The position numbers and the translations under genes are program-made. The notes under the pieces were generated by a model, which was not told the origin of the DNA, ran no database searches, and saw only the letters and a list, made by a program, of their open reading frames with translations. Source: Streptomyces sp. NBC_01241 (GTDB lineage Bacteria > Actinomycetota > Actinomycetes > Streptomycetales > Streptomycetaceae). From it: DNA of 64,000 bases. Each line of letters begins with the position of its first letter. Within the stretch, counting starts at the first letter, position 1. Shown piece after piece: positions 59,797 to 64,000 of the stretch. The stretch covers positions 4,436,501-4,500,500 of the forward strand of contig NZ_CP108494.1 in assembly GCF_041435435.1 (NCBI RefSeq). The letters are read 5' to 3'.

Positions 59797-60473
59797 CCGC
59801 TCGTATCGGAGTCGTCACCTTTCCCGGCACGCTCGACGACAAGGACAGTCTGAGGGCCGTACGGGTCGCGGGCGCCGAACCCGTATCGCTGTGGCACCGC
59901 GACAAGGACCTGCACCAGGTCGACGCGGTCATCCTGGCGGGCGGCTTCTCCTACGGCGACTATCTGCGGGCCGGAGCCATCTCCCGCTTCTCGCCGGTCA
60001 TGGAGACGATCATTGAGAACGCGTGGGCGGGGATGCCGGTCCTCGGCATCTGCAACGGCTTCCAGATCCTGACCGAGGCGCATCTGCTGCCCGGCGCGAT
60101 GCTGCGGAACAACCACCTGCACTTCATCTGCCGCGACCAGAAGCTGCGCGTCGAGAACGCGGAGACGGCCTGGACGGCGGACTACTCCGCGGGCCAGGAG
60201 ATCTCCGTACCGCTCAAGAACATGGACGGGCGTTACGTCGCCGACGAGCGGGTGCTCGACGAGCTGGAGGCGGAGGGCCGGGTCGCCTTCCGCTACCTGG
60301 ACGTGAACCCCAACGGCTCGCTGCGCGACATTGCCGGCATCACCAACACCGCGGGCAACGTCGTCGGTCTGATGCCGCACCCGGAGCACGCCGTCGAGCC
60401 GCTGATCGGCACCGGCCGCACCGACGGTCTCGGTTTCTTCACCTCGATCATCAAGAAGCTGGTCAACGCATGA
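59793..60473 (+). CDS. purQ: Phosphoribosylformylglycinamidine synthase subunit PurQ
   Basis: 226 residues. Class I glutaminase with VVTFPGTLDDKDSLRAVRVA, AVILAGGFSYGDYLRAGAIS, nucleophile Cys in PVLGICNGFQILTE and the His/Glu pair in GLMPHPEHAVEP. Supplies ammonia to PurL. Overlaps both neighbours by 4 bases. Confidence 0.96.
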   Translation: MTARIGVVTFPGTLDDKDSLRAVRVAGAEPVSLWHRDKDLHQVDAVILAGGFSYGDYLRAGAISRFSPVMETIIENAWAGMPVLGICNGFQILTEAHLLPGAMLRNNHLHFICRDQKLRVENAETAWTADYSAGQEISVPLKNMDGRYVADERVLDELEAEGRVAFRYLDVNPNGSLRDIAGITNTAGNVVGLMPHPEHAVEPLIGTGRTDGLGFFTSIIKKLVNA

Positions 60474-62719
60474 GCCTGGATACGGTCAAGCACGCGGCCG
60501 AGACCCCGGACGTCGCGCAGCCCTGGAAGGAGCTCGGCCTCAAGGAGGACGAGTACGCCCGGATCCGCGAGATCCTGGGCCGCCGTCCCACCGGCGCCGA
60601 GCTCGCCATGTACTCCGTGATGTGGTCCGAGCACTGCTCGTACAAGAGCAGCAAGGTCCACCTCAAGCAGTTCGGCGAGAAGGTTCCCGCCAACGACGCG
60701 ATGCTCGTCGGCATCGGCGAGAACGCCGGTGTGGTCGACGTCGGTCAGGGTTACGCGGTCACCTTCAAGGTCGAGTCGCACAACCACCCCTCGTACATCG
60801 AGCCCTACCAGGGCGCGGCGACCGGCGTCGGCGGCATCGTCCGCGACATCCTCGCCATGGGTGCCCGCCCGGTCGCGGTCGTCGACCCGCTGCGCTTCGG
60901 CGCGGCCGACCACCCCGACACCAAGCGGGTCCTGCCCGGCGTCGTCGCGGGCATCGGTGGCTACGGCAACTGCCTGGGCCTGCCGAACATCGGCGGCGAG
61001 GTCGTCTTCGACGCCTGCTACCAGGGCAACCCGCTGGTCAACGCCGGCTGCATCGGCGTGATGAAGCACGAGGACATCCACCTGGCCAAGGCCTCCGGCC
61101 CCGGCAACAAGGTGATCCTTTACGGCGCCCGCACCGGCGGCGACGGCATCGGCGGCGTCTCGGTGCTGGCCTCGGAGACCTTCGAGTCGACCGGCCCCGC
61201 GAAGCGTCCGGCCGTCCAGGTGGGCGACCCGTTCCAGGAGAAGCTCCTCATCGAGTGCACCCTGGAGATCTTCAAGGAGAAGCTCGTCGCGGGCATCCAG
61301 GACCTCGGTGGTGCGGGCCTGTCCTGCGCCACGTCCGAGCTGGCCTCCGCGGGCTCCGGCGGTATGCGCGTCGAGCTGGACACCGTGCCGCTGCGCGACT
61401 CCTCCCTCTCGCCCGAGGAAATCCTCATGAGCGAGTCGCAGGAGCGCATGTGCGCGATCGTCGAGCCGCAGCATGTCGGGCGCTTCCTGGAGATCTGCGA
61501 GAAGTGGGACGTCATCGCCACCGTCATCGGTGAGGTGACCGAGGGCTCCCAGCTGGAGATCTTCTGGCACGGCGAGCAGATCGTGGACGTACCGCCGCGG
61601 TCCGTCGCGCACGAGGGCCCGACGTACCACCGCCCGTTCGCCCGCCCGTCCTGGCAGGACGCGCTGCAGGCCGACGACGCGGGCAAGCTGGCCCGCCCGG
61701 CGAACGGCGCCGAGCTGCGTGAGCAGGTCCTCCAGCTGGTCGCCTCGCCGAACCAGGCGTCGAAGTCCTGGATCACGGACCAGTACGACCGGTTCGTGCA
61801 GGGCAACACCGTGCTCGCGATGCCCGAGGACGCCGGCATGGTCCGGATCGACGAGAAGTCGAACCTGGGCGTGGCCATGGCGACCGACGGCAACGGCCGG
61901 TACACCAAGCTCGACCCGTACACCGGTGCGCAGCTCGCGCTGGCGGAGTCGTACCGCAATGTCGCCGCCTCCGGCGCCAAGCCGCTCGCGATCTCGGACT
62001 GCCTGAACTTCGGTTCGCCCGAGGACCCGGACGTCATGTGGCAGTTCGCCGAGGTCACCCGTGGTCTGGCGGACGGGTGCCTGGAGCTGGGCACCCCGGT
62101 CACCGGCGGCAATGTGTCGCTGTACAACCAGACCGGTGAGACGGCGATCCACCCGACCCCGGTCGTGGCCGTGCTCGGTGTGATCGACGATGTCACCCGG
62201 CGTACGCCGGTCGCCTTCGCGGAAGAGGGCCAGCTCCTCTACCTGCTGGGCGACACGCGTGAGGAGTTCGGCGGCTCGGCCTGGTCCGAGGTCGTTCACG
62301 GCCACCTGGGCGGCATGCCGCCCAAGGTCGACCTGGGCCGCGAGAAGCTGCTCGGCGAGATCCTGATCTCGGCCTCCCGCGACGGCATGATCGACGCGGC
62401 GCACGACCTCTCCGACGGCGGCCTGATCCAGGCGGTCACCGAGTCCTGCCTGCGCGGCGGGAAGGGTGCCCGGCTGGTCGTGCCGGACGGTCTGGACGCG
62501 TTCACCTTCCTCTTCTCCGAGTCGGCGGGGCGCGCGGTCGTCTCCGTTCCGCGGAGTGAGGAGCTTCGCTTCAACGACATGTGCGGGGCGCGGGGTCTGC
62601 CCGTCACCCGCATCGGTGTCGTGGACGGCGAGGAGATCGAGATCCAGGGCGAGTTCAGCATTGCGCTGAGCGAGCTGCGCGCGGCGCACGAGGCGACCAT
62701 TCCGGCTCTGCTGGCCTGA
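60470..62719 (+). CDS. purL: Phosphoribosylformylglycinamidine synthase subunit PurL
   Basis: 749 residues, the small-type PurL. MYSVMWSEHCSYKSSKVHLK, VTFKVESHNHPSYIEPYQGA, GVGGIVRDILAMGARPVAVV, IQDLGGAGLSCATSELASAG and DLSDGGLIQAVTESCLRGGK are conserved. Converts FGAR to FGAM with ATP and ammonia from PurQ. Start fixed by the ATGA overlap with purQ; a strong hairpin follows. Confidence 0.96.
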   Translation: MSLDTVKHAAETPDVAQPWKELGLKEDEYARIREILGRRPTGAELAMYSVMWSEHCSYKSSKVHLKQFGEKVPANDAMLVGIGENAGVVDVGQGYAVTFKVESHNHPSYIEPYQGAATGVGGIVRDILAMGARPVAVVDPLRFGAADHPDTKRVLPGVVAGIGGYGNCLGLPNIGGEVVFDACYQGNPLVNAGCIGVMKHEDIHLAKASGPGNKVILYGARTGGDGIGGVSVLASETFESTGPAKRPAVQVGDPFQEKLLIECTLEIFKEKLVAGIQDLGGAGLSCATSELASAGSGGMRVELDTVPLRDSSLSPEEILMSESQERMCAIVEPQHVGRFLEICEKWDVIATVIGEVTEGSQLEIFWHGEQIVDVPPRSVAHEGPTYHRPFARPSWQDALQADDAGKLARPANGAELREQVLQLVASPNQASKSWITDQYDRFVQGNTVLAMPEDAGMVRIDEKSNLGVAMATDGNGRYTKLDPYTGAQLALAESYRNVAASGAKPLAISDCLNFGSPEDPDVMWQFAEVTRGLADGCLELGTPVTGGNVSLYNQTGETAIHPTPVVAVLGVIDDVTRRTPVAFAEEGQLLYLLGDTREEFGGSAWSEVVHGHLGGMPPKVDLGREKLLGEILISASRDGMIDAAHDLSDGGLIQAVTESCLRGGKGARLVVPDGLDAFTFLFSESAGRAVVSVPRSEELRFNDMCGARGLPVTRIGVVDGEEIEIQGEFSIALSELRAAHEATIPALLA

Positions 62720-62736
62720 CACACCGGTCCCTGACG

Positions 62737-62780
62737 AGGACGGCCCCGCCCGGTTCATTTTTCCCGGGCGGGGCCGTCCT
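62737..62780 (+). terminator. Terminator of the purSQL operon
   Basis: 17-bp perfect stem AGGACGGCCCCGCCCGG / CCGGGCGGGGCCGTCCT with a 10-nt T-rich loop, 18 bases after the purL stop. Confidence 0.85.
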
Positions 62781-62870
62781 GTGCCTACGGCGGTACGGGA
62801 GATATGCGGGCGGTACGGAGAGGGTTCGGCCCCGGGCCACCACCCCCCAGGCAAATGTATTGAGTCAAGA

Positions 62871-62887
62871 ATTGATCTGGGATCAAT
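62871..62887. promoter_or_regulatory. Palindromic operator in the TetR promoter
   Basis: ATTGATC-TGG-GATCAAT, a perfect 7-bp inverted repeat, 24 bases upstream of the TetR start and next to a TACAGT -10-like box (62899). Likely the autoregulatory binding site. Confidence 0.6.
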
Positions 62888-62910
62888 CTTCATCCTGGTA
62901 CAGTGAGGCC

Positions 62911-63549
62911 ATGACTGAGGGGATGAGTCTGCGCGAGCGCAAGAAGCTCCGGACGCGACACCGTCTGCTGACCGTCGCCACGAAGCTCTTCGCCGAGCGC
63001 GGCTTCGACAAGGTCTCGGTCGCCGAGATCGCCGAAGCGGGCGAGGTGTCGAAGATGACCGTCTTCAACTACTTCGCGAGCAAGGAAGACCTCGTCCTCG
63101 CTCCCATGGAGGAGCACGTCGGCGATGTCGCGCGGGTGGTCCGGGACCGGGCACCCGGTGAGTCCGCGGTGGCCGCGGTGCGGCGCCAGTTCCTGGCCGC
63201 CGTCGAGGCCCGTGACCCCTCGGCCGGAATGAGCGACGCGCCGTTGGTGCTCGGGCTGCGCCGGCTGATCCAGGAGACGCCGGCGCTGCTCATCCGGGCC
63301 CACGCCTTCTCGATGCGCTCCTTCGACCTGCTCGCCGACGTCCTGGTGAAGGAGGGGGAGGAGCCGTCCATCGCCCGGATCGCGGCCGCCCAGCTGATTG
63401 CCACCCGCAACTCCCTCATCGGCGCGAACCAACTGCGCCTGCTGGCGGGGGAGCCGGCGGACGCGGTCGCGCCGGATGCCGTCGCGCTCGCCGAGCGCGG
63501 CTTCGAGCTGCTGGACAAGGGACTCGGCGACTTCGCCACCCGGCGCTGA
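62911..63549 (+). CDS. TetR-family transcriptional regulator
   Basis: 212 residues. The DNA-binding domain is RERKKLRTRHRLLTVATKLF then AERGFDKVSVAEIAEAGEVS and MTVFNYFASKEDLVLAPMEE. The helical ligand domain is longer than 140 residues with no recognisable ligand. No transporter or enzyme gene beside it on the visible side; the perfect palindrome upstream suggests autoregulation. Confidence 0.9.
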   Translation: MTEGMSLRERKKLRTRHRLLTVATKLFAERGFDKVSVAEIAEAGEVSKMTVFNYFASKEDLVLAPMEEHVGDVARVVRDRAPGESAVAAVRRQFLAAVEARDPSAGMSDAPLVLGLRRLIQETPALLIRAHAFSMRSFDLLADVLVKEGEEPSIARIAAAQLIATRNSLIGANQLRLLAGEPADAVAPDAVALAERGFELLDKGLGDFATRR

Positions 63550-63627
63550 TCCCCCGGCGGGCCGCGCCGGGCTCCGGGGCCGGGCTCAGGGCGTGTCCGT
63601 CCGGGCCCCGACCGGCCACAGGTCCGG

Positions 63628-63666
63628 TACGACCTGATCCGCTCTCTATCGCGGGTGAGGTCGTTA
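63628..63666. repeat. 39-bp hairpin repeat, copy 2 (inverted)
   Basis: Reverse complement of 56461-56499 with a single difference (38/39). Sits 13-51 bases before the start of the mycothiol-dependent enzyme gene. Confidence 0.75.
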
Positions 63667-63678
63667 GGCTCGCGGACC

Positions 63679-64000
63679 ATGCCGCCTTCCCAGAAACGAG
63701 CCCGCCGCTACGACCCGGTCAGGACCCGCGCCGCGGTCCTGGCTCAGTTCGCCCATGTCCGGGAGGCCGTCCGCGCACTGACGCCCGAACAGCTCGCGCT
63801 GCCGACCCGGCTCGGCGACTGGACCGTGCGCGAATTGGCCGTACACCTGACCATGGGGCTCTCGCGCGTCACCCGGAGCCTGGAGCTGCCCGAACCCGCC
63901 GGGCCGAAGCCCGAGCTGACGCTCCTCGCGTGGCCGTTCTCGACCGCGGACCGGGCCGAGCGCATCGCCGACGGCACCAGGGCGCTCGCCGCGGACCGGC
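63679..64000 (+). CDS. Maleylpyruvate-isomerase-family, mycothiol-dependent enzyme (5' part)
   Basis: Only the first 107 codons are in the window. MPPSQKRARRYDPVRTRAAV then LTPEQLALPTRLGDWTVREL and VHLTMGLSRVTRSLELPEP match the DinB-like N-terminal domain of the family (W-T-V-x-x-L-x-x-H metal-site helix). Such enzymes bind a metal and use mycothiol as cofactor. Confidence 0.8.
   Translation, partial: MPPSQKRARRYDPVRTRAAVLAQFAHVREAVRALTPEQLALPTRLGDWTVRELAVHLTMGLSRVTRSLELPEPAGPKPELTLLAWPFSTADRAERIADGTRALAADR

Overview
The window looks like a piece of a Streptomyces chromosome. Third codon positions are strongly GC-biased, GTG starts are common, many genes overlap by 4 bases (ATGA or GTGA), and the gene content is typical of the genus: sigF, an Lsr2-like protein, XRE/DUF397 pairs, a mycothiol-dependent enzyme, and rare TTA codons in a regulator. 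The two ends are conserved core: sigF - Dabb protein - tRNA-Ser - tadA - upp - LytR_C on the left, and 4.5S RNA - dnaX - purD - purC - lsr2-like - purSQL - TetR on the right.

Betweeen them lies a contractile injection system (CIS) locus at about 7.2-36.9 kb. Its left part holds a DUF4157 'eCIS core' protein, a membrane-anchored beta-domain protein, a LuxR-type regulator with two TTA codons, a secreted VWA protein, a DUF4255 tail-terminator protein and an AAA+ ATPase. A hydrolase/P450 pair and an XRE/DUF397 pair are interposed. Next comes a minus-strand pair, a 1318-residue effector-like protein with an AT-rich C-terminus and a small AT-rich putative immunity protein. Divergent from these runs the structural operon: sheath, tube, assembly proteins, second tube, LysM baseplate hub, VgrG-like spike, PAAR tip, gp25, gpJ-like and tail-protein-I-like baseplate proteins. 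It ends with a membrane protein carrying zinc ribbons and a discoidin-like domain. No tail-fibre gene is visible, which fits the intracellular Streptomyces CIS type.

From 37 to 47 kb is an accessory stretch: a SAM methyltransferase, a PLP decarboxylase with a PucR-type regulator, a broken ScoMcrA-like restriction gene, and a 4.6-kb segment beside tRNA-Ser(GGA). That segment is bracketed by similar repeats and carries a VapBC-like pair, a pRiA4b ORF-3 protein and a helicase-associated-domain protein, but no integrase. It looks like a small integrated element.

Several genes are broken, mostly by internal deletion: a HerA-like helicase remnant, the mcrA-like gene, and an ABC-ATPase fused out of frame to a response regulator that has lost its N-terminus. 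Three tRNA-Gly genes sit near purC. One, tRNA-Gly(UCC), has D- and T-loop changes like those of the cell-wall-dedicated glycine tRNAs of staphylococci. Functions are inferred from sequence recognition only; no searches were run.
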